A DNA stretch of 64,000 nt from Kordiimonadaceae bacterium (lineage in GTDB: Bacteria > Pseudomonadota > Alphaproteobacteria > Sphingomonadales > Kordiimonadaceae), in NCBI GenBank assembly GCA_017640725.1, contig JAEPQB010000003.1:434001-498000 (forward strand), read 5' to 3'. Numbering within the stretch: position 1 is the stretch's first letter; every line of letters begins with the position of its first letter. A program made the translations under genes and the position numbers. This document shows, one piece after another, positions 7,662 to 15,989 of this stretch. Below the pieces are notes generated by a model. It was not told where the DNA came from. It saw only the letters and a program-made list of their open reading frames with translations, and did no database searches.

Positions 7662-8003
7662 GTGCCTCATTTTATTGTAGAGCGAACCGTGCAAGGCGCG
7701 ACTGGTCCAAGTGTTTCAACTTTGATGGCCGAAATACATAAGGCCGCGGTTTCTACCAGCATCTTTAACGAGAAAACAATAAAGGTGCGCGTTCGCGAGT
7801 ATGACGACGTCTTGGTTGCAGGCGAGCCAGCCAGCTTTATTCATGTCACAATTTATTTAATTGACGGGCGCGACAAACCAACGAAAAAGCGCTTAGCAAC
7901 AGCTATTCATGATTGCTTACGGCGTTTGGACCCGGAAGTGATTTCGGTGAGCGTCGACGTGAGAGACTTGGATAGCGATATTTATACCAAGAGCCAGCTG
8001 TAG
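7662..8003 (+). CDS. 5-carboxymethyl-2-hydroxymuconate isomerase-like tautomerase
   Basis: 113 residues starting at a GTG. After removal of the initiator Met the N-terminus is Pro (MPHFIVERT), the catalytic base of the tautomerase superfamily. The C-terminal half, including ASFIHVTIYLIDGRD and ISVSVDVRDLDSDIY, resembles the CHMI (HpaF) branch of homoprotocatechuate degradation rather than the short 4-oxalocrotonate tautomerases. No other hpa genes are in the window, so it may act on another enol/keto substrate. It lies between an exported DUF4399 protein and an exported peptidase, both on the same strand. Confidence 0.75.
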   Translation: MPHFIVERTVQGATGPSVSTLMAEIHKAAVSTSIFNEKTIKVRVREYDDVLVAGEPASFIHVTIYLIDGRDKPTKKRLATAIHDCLRRLDPEVISVSVDVRDLDSDIYTKSQL

Positions 8004-8033
8004 CTGGGTTTTGCACCATATGGGGAGGGTTCG

Positions 8034-9437
8034 ATGAAAATGTACGGTCGTCTTGTACCGCTGGCAGTGGCGACAGCTTTGTCAGCCGGTGTTCTTGCCA
8101 ACGATCATGAAAATCCGCCAACAGAAGTTCAACGGTTGCACGGCTTTGTAGAAGACGTATCAGCTGACAGGATAGAGAGCGATATTCGTCGCCTGGCAGG
8201 GTTCGGAACGCGGCATACCATGTCAGACACCGTTTCAGAAACACGCGGAATAGGTGCCGCCCGCCGCTGGATCGAAGCCGAATTCAATAGAATTGCGGAA
8301 GGCTGCGTCGCGGATGTGGACGTGTATACGATTTCTGACACTGTAACAGGGCGCCGTATTCCTGAGCCAACAGAAATCGTCAATGTCATTGCGGTTCAGC
8401 GCGGAATTCTGGATCCGGACCGCGTCGTCGTTATGTCTGGTGATATCGACAGCCGTGTCTCAGATGTGATGAACAGCACTGCTGATAGCCCTGGTGCCAA
8501 TGACAATGCGTCGGGTATGGCGGGCACTATTGAGGCAGCGCGTGTTCTTTGCCAAACCAAGTTTCCTGGCACAATTGTTTATGCGGGTTTGTCTGGCGAA
8601 GAGCAGGGTCTTTATGGCGGGCAAATTCTCGCCGCCCACGCCCAAGAGCAAGGTTGGCGTGTGATGGGTGTCCTGAACAACGATATGATCGGCAACAGTG
8701 CCGGCATCAACGGCGTTGTCAACAACACCACAGCGCGAGTTTTTTCTGAAGGTACACGCGATAATGAGACCGAACGCGAGGCCCGTATGCGCCGTTTCAT
8801 GGGCGGTGAAGTGGACAGCCCGAGTCGCAACATTGCGCGTTTGGTGGATCGCCTAGCCGATGAATACATTCCTAACCTGGATGTAATGATGATTTACCGC
8901 TTGGACCGTTTTGGCCGCGGCGGACACCACCGACCGTTTAATGAAGCTGGCATGCCCGGTGTGCGCATTATGGAAACCAACGAGCATTATGATCGGCAAC
9001 ACCAGGATATTCGAACCGAAAACGGCAGAGAGTACGGTGATGTTGTCGAGGGTGTGGATTTCGACTATGCGCGAAAGCTGACGGCTCTTAACGTGGTGAC
9101 ACTGGCGTCATTTGCGGGTGCGCCGCCATTTCCTGCGGACGTAACATTGGAGGGTGCCGTTCGCCCTTCAACCACCATCAAATGGCAGGTCCGCGGTGAT
9201 GAGCGCCAAACGGCGAACCTCAGGGCCTTTAAAGTGTACTGGCGACTTACGACGGATTCTCAGTGGCGCTGGAGCCGCACCGTTGCTGCAGATGCGCGTG
9301 AACTCACGCTCGAAAATATTGTTATCGACAACTATTTCTTCGGCGTGGCAGCCGTAGCCAATGATGGCCTCGAAAGCCCCGTGGTGTTCCCAGGGCCGAT
9401 GGGTGCATTCGAGGCGCCAGTGCCGGAAGAGGAATAG
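8034..9437 (+). CDS. Secreted M28-family metallopeptidase-like protein
   Basis: 467 residues. Signal peptide of about 22 residues (MKMYGRLVPLAVATALSAGV). The M28 domain (about 35-370) has SPGANDNASGMAGTIEAAR with bridging Asp157, GLSGEEQGLYGG with Glu189-Glu190, NNDMIGN with Asp217 and a late GGHHRPFNEAGMPGVRIMET His. The first zinc-ligand position is unusual: the canonical GHxDS is GDIDS, with Asp137 where His is expected. The C-terminus (about 375-460) looks like a fibronectin-III-type sandwich. Likely a periplasmic or extracellular aminopeptidase, with an altered or mixed metal site. Confidence 0.82.
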   Translation: MKMYGRLVPLAVATALSAGVLANDHENPPTEVQRLHGFVEDVSADRIESDIRRLAGFGTRHTMSDTVSETRGIGAARRWIEAEFNRIAEGCVADVDVYTISDTVTGRRIPEPTEIVNVIAVQRGILDPDRVVVMSGDIDSRVSDVMNSTADSPGANDNASGMAGTIEAARVLCQTKFPGTIVYAGLSGEEQGLYGGQILAAHAQEQGWRVMGVLNNDMIGNSAGINGVVNNTTARVFSEGTRDNETEREARMRRFMGGEVDSPSRNIARLVDRLADEYIPNLDVMMIYRLDRFGRGGHHRPFNEAGMPGVRIMETNEHYDRQHQDIRTENGREYGDVVEGVDFDYARKLTALNVVTLASFAGAPPFPADVTLEGAVRPSTTIKWQVRGDERQTANLRAFKVYWRLTTDSQWRWSRTVAADARELTLENIVIDNYFFGVAAVANDGLESPVVFPGPMGAFEAPVPEEE

Positions 9438-9586
9438 GTATTGTGCGGCTTTGCGCCACACTGGTGAAAGCCGCTGACATACATGTGATATGCATTTCGC
9501 CGTTGCTTGCGGTACCTAACGGCAACTTTTGAGAAAGAAGCAGGGCTTTCTCAGCATTGTAACAGCGTATTTGACAGGGGCGGCGT

Positions 9587-11707
9587 GTGACGAATTCACT
9601 GGCATCCGTGGCTAAGGGCCTAGCATCAGCTATATTCGCACTTTTGGTGCTTGCTTTCACAGCGTTCGGAAACCAGGCGCAAGCGTTGGACTTGGGCACG
9701 GTCGACGTTTCCCATAGCTCCGCTTCGCTGCATTCAGAGTATCAAGTGCTCGGTGCAGGTGAATCACACTGGCTGGGCCTGCGCATTGCGCCGCGTGAAG
9801 GCTGGCATTCCTATTGGAAGAATTACGGTGACAGCGGGGCTGCGCCACTCTTTTACTGGACGCTTCCAGACGGTGTATCGGTTGGTGAGCCGCTTTATCC
9901 AATTCCTCATCGGATGCCAATCGGGCCGCTTATGAACTATGGCTATGAAGAGCCTTCGGTTCTTCTGCTGCCTCTCAAAATTGATGAGACCTTCAGCGGA
10001 AATGCGATTGACTTCTCCGTCGATGTCGAATGGCTGGTTTGCGAAATAGAATGCGTACCTCAAGATGCGTCCTGGTCCGGTCAACTGGCCGTCGGCGACA
10101 TGGAACCCAGCGACGCTGCGCGTGGCTTGTTCGCTGCCGCGCGCGCGGCCTTGCCCGAGCTACCCATTTGGTCAGCATCCCTAAGCATTTATGAAGCACA
10201 GTCTCGTCTAAAAGTGTTTCTCGATGAGGCTGAGGCGCCAAATCTATCGGAGGCGTATTTCTTCCCGGCAGGCGAGGGCATCACTGAATACGCTGCGGAA
10301 CAGCAATGGTCTTTGACCGACGAAGGCCTGTTCGTTGACATGAAACGAACAGTCGGCGGGCTGGAAGCCGAAGGCGGCGAGGGCGTTTTGCTGCTTTCCT
10401 TTGCAGATGGGAGTAAACGCGCAGTTGAGATTGATGCGGAGCTGCAAGTTCAAAAAGCGATGGCTGATGCAGGCGCCGAGACGGGCATGCCCGTGATTGA
10501 AGCCACGCTCCCACTTTGGCAGGCGATCATCTTTGCGCTGCTTGGTGGTATGGTGTTGAACCTTATGCCATGTGTGTTCCCGGTACTGTCATTGAAGGCG
10601 TTTTCGTTCATTTCCGCAAATGCGAAGACCGCCTCTGAACGCCGCCAGGAAGGGTGGGCTTACACACTTGGTATCTGGATAAGCTTCATGGCGATTGTGG
10701 CGGTGCTCCTGATCATCAAATCGGGTGGCGCTGCAATTGGGTGGGGTTTCCAACTGCAAGAGCCTGCATTTGTCGGTTCGCTTGTTCTTCTCATGGTACT
10801 GGTGGCGCTCTCACTTTCCGGCATGTTTAATATTACCGTGGGTGTCGAAAGTGCGGGACAGGGCCTTGCTGCCCAATCCGGCAACAAAGGTGCCTTTTTC
10901 CAGGGTGTGCTGGCTGCCCTTGTGGCTACGCCGTGTACGGCACCATTAATGGCCCCGGCGATTGGTTTTGCGCTGACACAGTCAGCGCCAGTTGTGTTCC
11001 TTGTATTCAGCCTTTTGGCATTTGGGTTGGCGCTGCCTCTTTTGGCGCTCTCATACAGCACGTCACTGGCGCGCATGATGCCGCGACCTGGCCCATGGAT
11101 GGAAAAGCTCAAGGAAGCGCTTGCTTTCCCAATGTATTTGACCGCCGCTTGGCTCTTGTATGTTTTCAATCTGCAGGCGGGTGCAACTGCCACGTTGGCA
11201 CTTTTGGTCGGTATAATTACCGCAATCTTTGGTGTTTGGGTTTGGCAGTCTTTTGCTGGTCAGGTTTCCCGCATAGTGGCGGTTGTGTTGTTGGCCGGGG
11301 CGCTCGCAGGCATTATTTATCAGCCATTTGGCGGTCAAGGCTCGGCGCAAACACAATCAAGCAGCGAAATTCAAGCGTACAGTGAGCAAAATCTTGCTCA
11401 GCTTTTGGCCGACGAAGAAACTGTTTTTGCCTACTTCACCGCAGAATGGTGCATCACCTGTAAGGTAAACGAACAAGTAGCCTTGTTCACCGACGACACT
11501 CAGGCGTTGTTCGCCGACCGGGGAATTGTAATGCTGAAAGGCGACTGGACCAACAGGAACGCCGAAATCGCATCCTTACTCGCGGACTATGGCCGCGCAG
11601 GTGTACCATTGTACTTGTTGTTCCCTAAAGGGTCTGATGAGGCAGTGGTGTTGCCCGAAATTCTAACGCCAGGCATTATCAAGGATGCGATTGAACAAAA
11701 TACTTAA
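9587..11707 (+). CDS. dsbD: DsbD/ScsB-type thiol:disulfide interchange protein
   Basis: 706 residues, GTG start. A signal (to about residue 32) leads to a periplasmic N-terminal domain of roughly 270 residues, then a CcdA-like membrane domain with the redox cysteines C329 (LNLMPCVFP) and C450 (ATPCTAPLMAPA), and a C-terminal thioredoxin domain with C622-x-x-C625 (AEWCITCK). Such proteins carry electrons from cytosolic thioredoxin to periplasmic thiol substrates, for cytochrome c maturation, disulfide isomerisation or metal stress. The N-terminal part resembles the longer ScsB type. It is followed after 22 bases by an exported redoxin, a likely partner. Confidence 0.9.
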   Translation: MTNSLASVAKGLASAIFALLVLAFTAFGNQAQALDLGTVDVSHSSASLHSEYQVLGAGESHWLGLRIAPREGWHSYWKNYGDSGAAPLFYWTLPDGVSVGEPLYPIPHRMPIGPLMNYGYEEPSVLLLPLKIDETFSGNAIDFSVDVEWLVCEIECVPQDASWSGQLAVGDMEPSDAARGLFAAARAALPELPIWSASLSIYEAQSRLKVFLDEAEAPNLSEAYFFPAGEGITEYAAEQQWSLTDEGLFVDMKRTVGGLEAEGGEGVLLLSFADGSKRAVEIDAELQVQKAMADAGAETGMPVIEATLPLWQAIIFALLGGMVLNLMPCVFPVLSLKAFSFISANAKTASERRQEGWAYTLGIWISFMAIVAVLLIIKSGGAAIGWGFQLQEPAFVGSLVLLMVLVALSLSGMFNITVGVESAGQGLAAQSGNKGAFFQGVLAALVATPCTAPLMAPAIGFALTQSAPVVFLVFSLLAFGLALPLLALSYSTSLARMMPRPGPWMEKLKEALAFPMYLTAAWLLYVFNLQAGATATLALLVGIITAIFGVWVWQSFAGQVSRIVAVVLLAGALAGIIYQPFGGQGSAQTQSSSEIQAYSEQNLAQLLADEETVFAYFTAEWCITCKVNEQVALFTDDTQALFADRGIVMLKGDWTNRNAEIASLLADYGRAGVPLYLLFPKGSDEAVVLPEILTPGIIKDAIEQNT

Positions 11708-11729
11708 AGGAAACTGAGAGGGCCTTAAC

Positions 11730-12338
11730 ATGGTAAAAAAACTGATTGTAGGAATTGCAGTGACACTGGCGGCCACATTCGCAATCGCGGCCAAGCCTGT
11801 GAATGACCAATCAGCTCCCGGTTTTACCGGTGTTACCATGACGGGAGAAACAATCAGCCTCGCTGACTTCCGTGGTCAACCCGTCATCCTTGAATGGACC
11901 AATCATGAGTGCCCATACGTTCGCAAGCATTATGGCAGTGGCAATATGCAGAAAACTCAGCGGGCCGTAACAGAAGCAGGCGCCATATGGATTTCGATTA
12001 TTTCATCAGCTCCAGGCGAACAAGGCTTTGTCGGCGCTGAAGAAGCCCAGCGCCTGACCGCAGAACGCGGCGTTTATGCAGACCACGTAATTTTGGATCC
12101 CGAAGGTGAAATTGGTCGCTTGTATGAAGCCAAAACAACGCCGCATATGTTTCTTATCGATCAGGAAAGTGTGCTGAAGTATCAAGGCGCGATTGATGAT
12201 AAGCCTTCAGCGAATCCGCGCAGTCTTGAAGGGGCAACCAATCATGTGCTGTCTGCATGGGCAGAATTCTCGGCTGGCGAAGAAATAAAAACAGCACAGA
12301 CCAAACCTTATGGGTGCAGCGTAAAGTATGCTCAATAA
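11730..12338 (+). CDS. Exported redoxin (AhpC/TSA-like thioredoxin-fold protein)
   Basis: 202 residues; signal peptide MVKKLIVGIAVTLAATFAIA. The thioredoxin fold begins at SAPGFTGVTMTGETISLADF and has a single active-site-type cysteine in EWTNHECPYVRKHY, not a CxxC, plus a C-terminal cysteine (YGCSVKYAQ) that could resolve it. TTPHMFLID is the cis-Pro segment of the fold. Such proteins in proteobacteria are peroxiredoxin-like or thiol relay proteins. Placement 22 bases after dsbD suggests that it is reduced in the periplasm by DsbD. Confidence 0.8.
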   Translation: MVKKLIVGIAVTLAATFAIAAKPVNDQSAPGFTGVTMTGETISLADFRGQPVILEWTNHECPYVRKHYGSGNMQKTQRAVTEAGAIWISIISSAPGEQGFVGAEEAQRLTAERGVYADHVILDPEGEIGRLYEAKTTPHMFLIDQESVLKYQGAIDDKPSANPRSLEGATNHVLSAWAEFSAGEEIKTAQTKPYGCSVKYAQ

Positions 12339-12467
12339 CGCGGGAAGACGTTTCGCAGCCGAAAAGTTTTTTTCTCAACAGTCTTAATAGCTTGTTAAGC
12401 CTATTGCGTAAAACTCAAACCCAATTATCGTAGTTGTGTCTCGAACCGGAGTGGGTGAGAACGAACA

Positions 12468-13337
12468 ATGTTTGTAATTATTGGTTTGATCGTCGTCATG
12501 GTGATGGTGTTCGGTGGCTTCACGCTGGCGAACGGCAAGTTCGACATTATTCTGTATGCCTTGCCATATGAGTTGATGATGATTTTTGGTGGCGCTTTGG
12601 GTGCTTTCATCAGCGGTAACTCCACCGACGTGATGAAAGGTGCTTTGGGCGGCATTGGTAAAGCGATGAAGGGGCCCAAATGGAAAGCGGATGATTACCG
12701 CGACCTTTTGTGCCTGATGTTTTTACTCATAAAAACTATTCGGACCAAGGGTGTCGTGGCCATTGAAGCCCATGTTGAAAATCCCGAAGAATCCAAAATA
12801 TTCCAACAGTTCCCGCGCATTGTAGAAGATCATCACGTTGTGGAGTTCATCTGCGACTATGTTCGAATGCTTACGATGAACTTTGATGATCCCAACCAGA
12901 TGGAAGACGCGATGAACGCGGACCTGGACAAGCATCACAAAGAAGAACATGAACCCCAGCATGCTCTGCAAACCATGGCAGATGGCTTGCCTGCTATTGG
13001 TATCGTTGCAGCGGTTTTGGGTATCGTGAAAACCATGGGTGCCATTGCGGAACCTGTAGAAGTATTGGGCGGCATGGTCGGTGGCGCACTTGTGGGGACT
13101 TTCCTTGGTATTTTCCTCTCGTATCTGATGGTGGCACCAATTGCGGGTCGCCTGAACCAAATTTTGACGGAAGAATCGCAGTTCTTCGAAATCATCAAAA
13201 TTGTTTTGGTGGCGCATTTGCAGGGCAACGCACCTCAAGTGTCAGTGGAACTTGGTCGACGAAACGTTCCAGGGGCATTGATGCCAACGTTTACTGAGCT
13301 TGAAGAAGCTATTGCGGAACTGCCGCCAGACATTTAA
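12468..13337 (+). CDS. motA: Flagellar motor stator protein MotA
   Basis: 289 residues, normal length for alphaproteobacterial MotA. Four membrane helices are visible: residues ~1-20 (MFVIIGLIVVMVMVFGGF), ~30-50 (LMMIFGGALGAFISG), ~170-195 and ~200-222. Conserved stator features are the cytoplasmic charged loop with QQFPRIVEDHHVVEFICDYVR, DGLPAIGIVAAVLGIVKTMG and GTFLGIFLSYLMVAPIAGRL with its conserved Pro. MotA with MotB forms the proton-driven stator that turns the flagellum. No motB follows; the gene stands alone and ends in a strong terminator, so its partner must be elsewhere. Confidence 0.95.
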   Translation: MFVIIGLIVVMVMVFGGFTLANGKFDIILYALPYELMMIFGGALGAFISGNSTDVMKGALGGIGKAMKGPKWKADDYRDLLCLMFLLIKTIRTKGVVAIEAHVENPEESKIFQQFPRIVEDHHVVEFICDYVRMLTMNFDDPNQMEDAMNADLDKHHKEEHEPQHALQTMADGLPAIGIVAAVLGIVKTMGAIAEPVEVLGGMVGGALVGTFLGIFLSYLMVAPIAGRLNQILTEESQFFEIIKIVLVAHLQGNAPQVSVELGRRNVPGALMPTFTELEEAIAELPPDI

Positions 13338-13373
13338 ACCTGACGCCAAGCGGCATATAAGTGAAAAGTTCTG

Positions 13374-13401
13374 AAACGCGGCTTATCTGGGCCGCGTTTT
13401 T
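13374..13401 (+). terminator. Intrinsic terminator after motA
   Basis: AAACGCGGC pairs with GCCGCGTTT around an eight-base loop and runs into five T. It separates motA from argC. Confidence 0.85.
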
Positions 13402-13424
13402 GTTTGTAAGTATTGGGGAATGAC

Positions 13425-14552
13425 ATGAGCAGCGAACAAAAGTTTCGGATCGGCATTCTAGGGGCCAGCGGCTACACCGGTGCAGACCTTGTACGTCTGT
13501 TGGTAGCTCATCCTAACGTTGAAATCGTGTTGATGACGGCTGAACGCAAAGCGGGCCAACCCATAAGCGCAATATTCCCGCACCTTGCTGCATATGACCT
13601 GCCAGATTTGATCAGTATTGATGAAGTAGAATGGCCGGCGATTGACATTGACGTGGTTTTTTGCGCGCTACCCCACGCTACAAGCCAACAGGTTATTATG
13701 GGCCTGATGCATGAAACCAAACACAGTCTTTTGGACGAGTTGGTTGTTGAAACCCAGGCGGACCTTGCAGGTCAGGCAAAAGCTGACATCAAAATTATTG
13801 ACCTCAGCGCTGATTTTCGACTGCGAGACGTTGGAACCTACGCGGAATGGTATGGCCGCGAGCACACCGCGCAATCAGTTCAGCCAAAAGCGGTTTATGG
13901 ATTAACCGAATTTTACCGCGAAGAACTAAAGCAAGCACAATTAGTGGCTTGCCCTGGATGTTACCCAACTGCAGCCCTGCTGGCACTGGTGCCTCTCTTG
14001 AAGGCTGGCCTGATCTCCACCAACGACATCATCATTGACGCCAAGTCCGGTGTATCCGGGGCAGGGCGTTCTTTGAAAGAGCAAAACCTGTTTGTTGAAG
14101 TGGCTGAGGCCATGCACCCCTATGGATTGGGCGCTCATCGGCATATGCCGGAAATTGAGCAGGAATTGGCTGTTGCTGCCGGCGAGGACGTTTCTATTAG
14201 CTTCACGCCGCACCTTGTTCCCATGAACCGGGGAGAGCTGGAGACGATTTATGTTCGCTTGAGCGAAGGCCAAACTGCTGCGGATTTGAAGCAGCAACTG
14301 ATTGAGACTTACGCCAACGAGCAATTTGTGACTGTTCTTGAAGGCACCGCGGCGCCTGCAACACGGATGGTGAGAGGCTCAAACAGGTGTGTGGTCAATG
14401 TGTTCGAAGATCGGCAAGCAGACCGAGCAATTGTTGTCGCCGCTATTGATAATCTGGTTAAAGGATCATCCGGACAGGCTGTGCAGAATATGAACCTGAT
14501 GCTTGGTCTCGATGAAGGCACAGGACTTCAACAGGCCCCTATGTTTCCATAA
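13425..14552 (+). CDS. argC: N-acetyl-gamma-glutamyl-phosphate reductase
   Basis: 375 residues from ATG 13425 (GGGGAA site; an in-frame TTG at 13413 is less likely). It catalyses the NADPH-dependent third step of arginine biosynthesis. Motifs: NADP-binding GILGASGYTGADLVRLL, the catalytic cysteine C179 in VACPGCYPTAALL, KSGVSGAGR, and the His motif in GLGAHRHMPEIEQEL. The protein is longer than usual because about 25 residues (near 97-122) are inserted between LPHATSQQVIMGL and IKIIDLSADFRL. It is followed after 9 bases by the gamma carbonic anhydrase gene. Confidence 0.95.
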   Translation: MSSEQKFRIGILGASGYTGADLVRLLVAHPNVEIVLMTAERKAGQPISAIFPHLAAYDLPDLISIDEVEWPAIDIDVVFCALPHATSQQVIMGLMHETKHSLLDELVVETQADLAGQAKADIKIIDLSADFRLRDVGTYAEWYGREHTAQSVQPKAVYGLTEFYREELKQAQLVACPGCYPTAALLALVPLLKAGLISTNDIIIDAKSGVSGAGRSLKEQNLFVEVAEAMHPYGLGAHRHMPEIEQELAVAAGEDVSISFTPHLVPMNRGELETIYVRLSEGQTAADLKQQLIETYANEQFVTVLEGTAAPATRMVRGSNRCVVNVFEDRQADRAIVVAAIDNLVKGSSGQAVQNMNLMLGLDEGTGLQQAPMFP

Positions 14553-14561
14553 GAGTGTATT

Positions 14562-15164
14562 ATGAGTGAATTTCCCCTTTCCAAAACCACCAAGCATGGT
14601 GGAACGCTGACACCTTTTCAAAAAATCTGGCCGACTGTTCCAGACTCCGCATTTGTTTTTCACGGCGCCCAACTGGTTGGCTCGGTCAGTTTGGGGGAAG
14701 GTGTAAGCATTTGGCATAACTGCACACTACGCGGTGACGTCAACCATATCGTGATTGGGGACAGGAGTAACATCCAGGATGGAACGATGATCCATGTAAG
14801 CACGCGCACCTATCCAACCACCATCGGCAAAGATGTTCTTGTGGCGCACAAAGCCATGCTGCATGGCTGCCAGCTTGAGGATAATAGTTTTGTGGGCATG
14901 TGTGGCATCGTCATGGATAATGCCGTTATTGAGCCAGATGGCATGCTGGCCGCTGGCGGAATGCTGACGCCGGGTAAGCGTATCAAGCGCGGCGAGCTGT
15001 GGGCTGGAAGCCCCGCCAAATTTGTTCGATTCGTCAAAGATGCTGAATTGGAGAAAAACAGGGGTATGGCTGAACACTATCGCCGTTTGGCAGTTCAGCA
15101 CGATGCGGACAGCCGAGGCGAAACGACGGATGTTCTTTATCCGTTTAACTTAGCGGAAAAATAA
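14562..15164 (+). CDS. Gamma-class carbonic anhydrase family protein (left-handed beta-helix)
   Basis: 200 residues of hexapeptide-repeat beta-helix. All three zinc histidines of the gamma-CA family are present, in GTMIHV and in AHKAMLHGC, along with SIWHNCTLRGDVNHIVIGDRSNIQDG. The C-terminal GELWAGSPAKFVR helix start is typical. Proteins of this group (YrdA, PaaY, mitochondrial gamma-CA) bind zinc; carbonic anhydrase activity is shown only for some. The N-terminus is about 20 residues longer than E. coli YrdA. Nine bases after argC, so likely co-transcribed. Confidence 0.9.
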   Translation: MSEFPLSKTTKHGGTLTPFQKIWPTVPDSAFVFHGAQLVGSVSLGEGVSIWHNCTLRGDVNHIVIGDRSNIQDGTMIHVSTRTYPTTIGKDVLVAHKAMLHGCQLEDNSFVGMCGIVMDNAVIEPDGMLAAGGMLTPGKRIKRGELWAGSPAKFVRFVKDAELEKNRGMAEHYRRLAVQHDADSRGETTDVLYPFNLAEK

Positions 15165-15188
15165 AAAAGGGCCGGAAAACCGGCCCTT
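15161..15188 (-). terminator. Intrinsic terminator of the PuuD-like gene (possibly bidirectional)
   Basis: Perfect 9-bp stem AAGGGCCGG/CCGGCCCTT with a four-base loop. On the minus strand it is followed by a long T-rich run, so it mainly serves the minus-strand gene that ends at 15215; with weaker U content it may also stop the gamma-CA transcript. Confidence 0.85.
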
Positions 15189-15214
15189 CAAAAAGTCTCT
15201 GTTTGTTTTGGCTC

Positions 15215-15796
15215 TTAAAGGCCCATAGCACCATTTTGCGCGCTCACCATTGCATAGAGCATTGGGATGGAAAGCAACGTGTTGGTGCGGCTGAAAAGCA
15301 TTGCTTTGCGTGCAGCAGCTGGCTTTGCATCTGCGTCAGCCTCTACGATACCAAGTGCAATCTTCTGGTTTGGCCAAATGATGAACCAAACATTGAACCA
15401 CATGATGATGGCGAACCACATGCCAATGCCGATAAGGCGTGCGCTTGCATCAAGCGTAAGTGCTTCCACCAGGTAACCGTTAAACATTGCCAGCGCGAGG
15501 CCGCTGAGCAGCGTGAACATTGCGCCCCACCGGAACCACCAAAGTGCACGTGGTGCAATGTGCTTGCCGATTGCTGGTTTCATTTCGTCTGGAATTTCAG
15601 GCATCGTTGGAATTTGAACGAAGTTGAAATACCAAAGAAGACCAATCCACATCACACCTGACAAAACGTGAATGTAGCGAGCATAAAAGCTCAGGTCATA
15701 TGGGCTGCCGCCCTGCATAGCCAAAAACATGAGGATTGCCATAACGATGACACCAACGATCACCGTGTTCTGCAATGATTCCAGAATTTTTCCCAT
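15215..15796 (-). CDS. PuuD/urate-oxidase N-terminal-domain-like membrane protein
   Basis: 193 residues from the ATG at 15796, which has a GGGAGC site; an open frame extends upstream for 65 codons but lacks family features. It has about five membrane helices and resembles the membrane domain of PuuD-type urate hydroxylases (DUF989-like): YARYIHVLSGVMWIGLLWYF, RALWWFRWGAMFTLLSGLAL and FNVWFIIWPNQKIALG. Conserved His and Trp residues could bind heme. The cytochrome c domain found in full-length PuuD is absent, so urate oxidation is not assured. It is encoded alone. Confidence 0.75.
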   Translation of the reverse strand: MGKILESLQNTVIVGVIVMAILMFLAMQGGSPYDLSFYARYIHVLSGVMWIGLLWYFNFVQIPTMPEIPDEMKPAIGKHIAPRALWWFRWGAMFTLLSGLALAMFNGYLVEALTLDASARLIGIGMWFAIIMWFNVWFIIWPNQKIALGIVEADADAKPAAARKAMLFSRTNTLLSIPMLYAMVSAQNGAMGL

Positions 15797-15989
15797 ATTT
15801 GTGCTCCCTAAATCTGACTGTCCCTGAGGCGGCACAGTACGCATGTTGTGAATGCCATACAAGTAAAAGTGAAAAAATCGTAACAGTCTCAAGGGGATGA
15901 TAGGTGATAGAGTAGGTTTATCATAGCATTTGCTGTCGCCAGATGATTTGCCTTGTAAATTTAGCCATAGACGGGCAGTTTGCCGCTCC

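Noticed and set aside
12400-12467. Possible sigma-28 flagellar promoter before motA (TAAA...)
   Set aside because: A TAAA occurs, but no GCCGATAA-like -10 at the expected distance.
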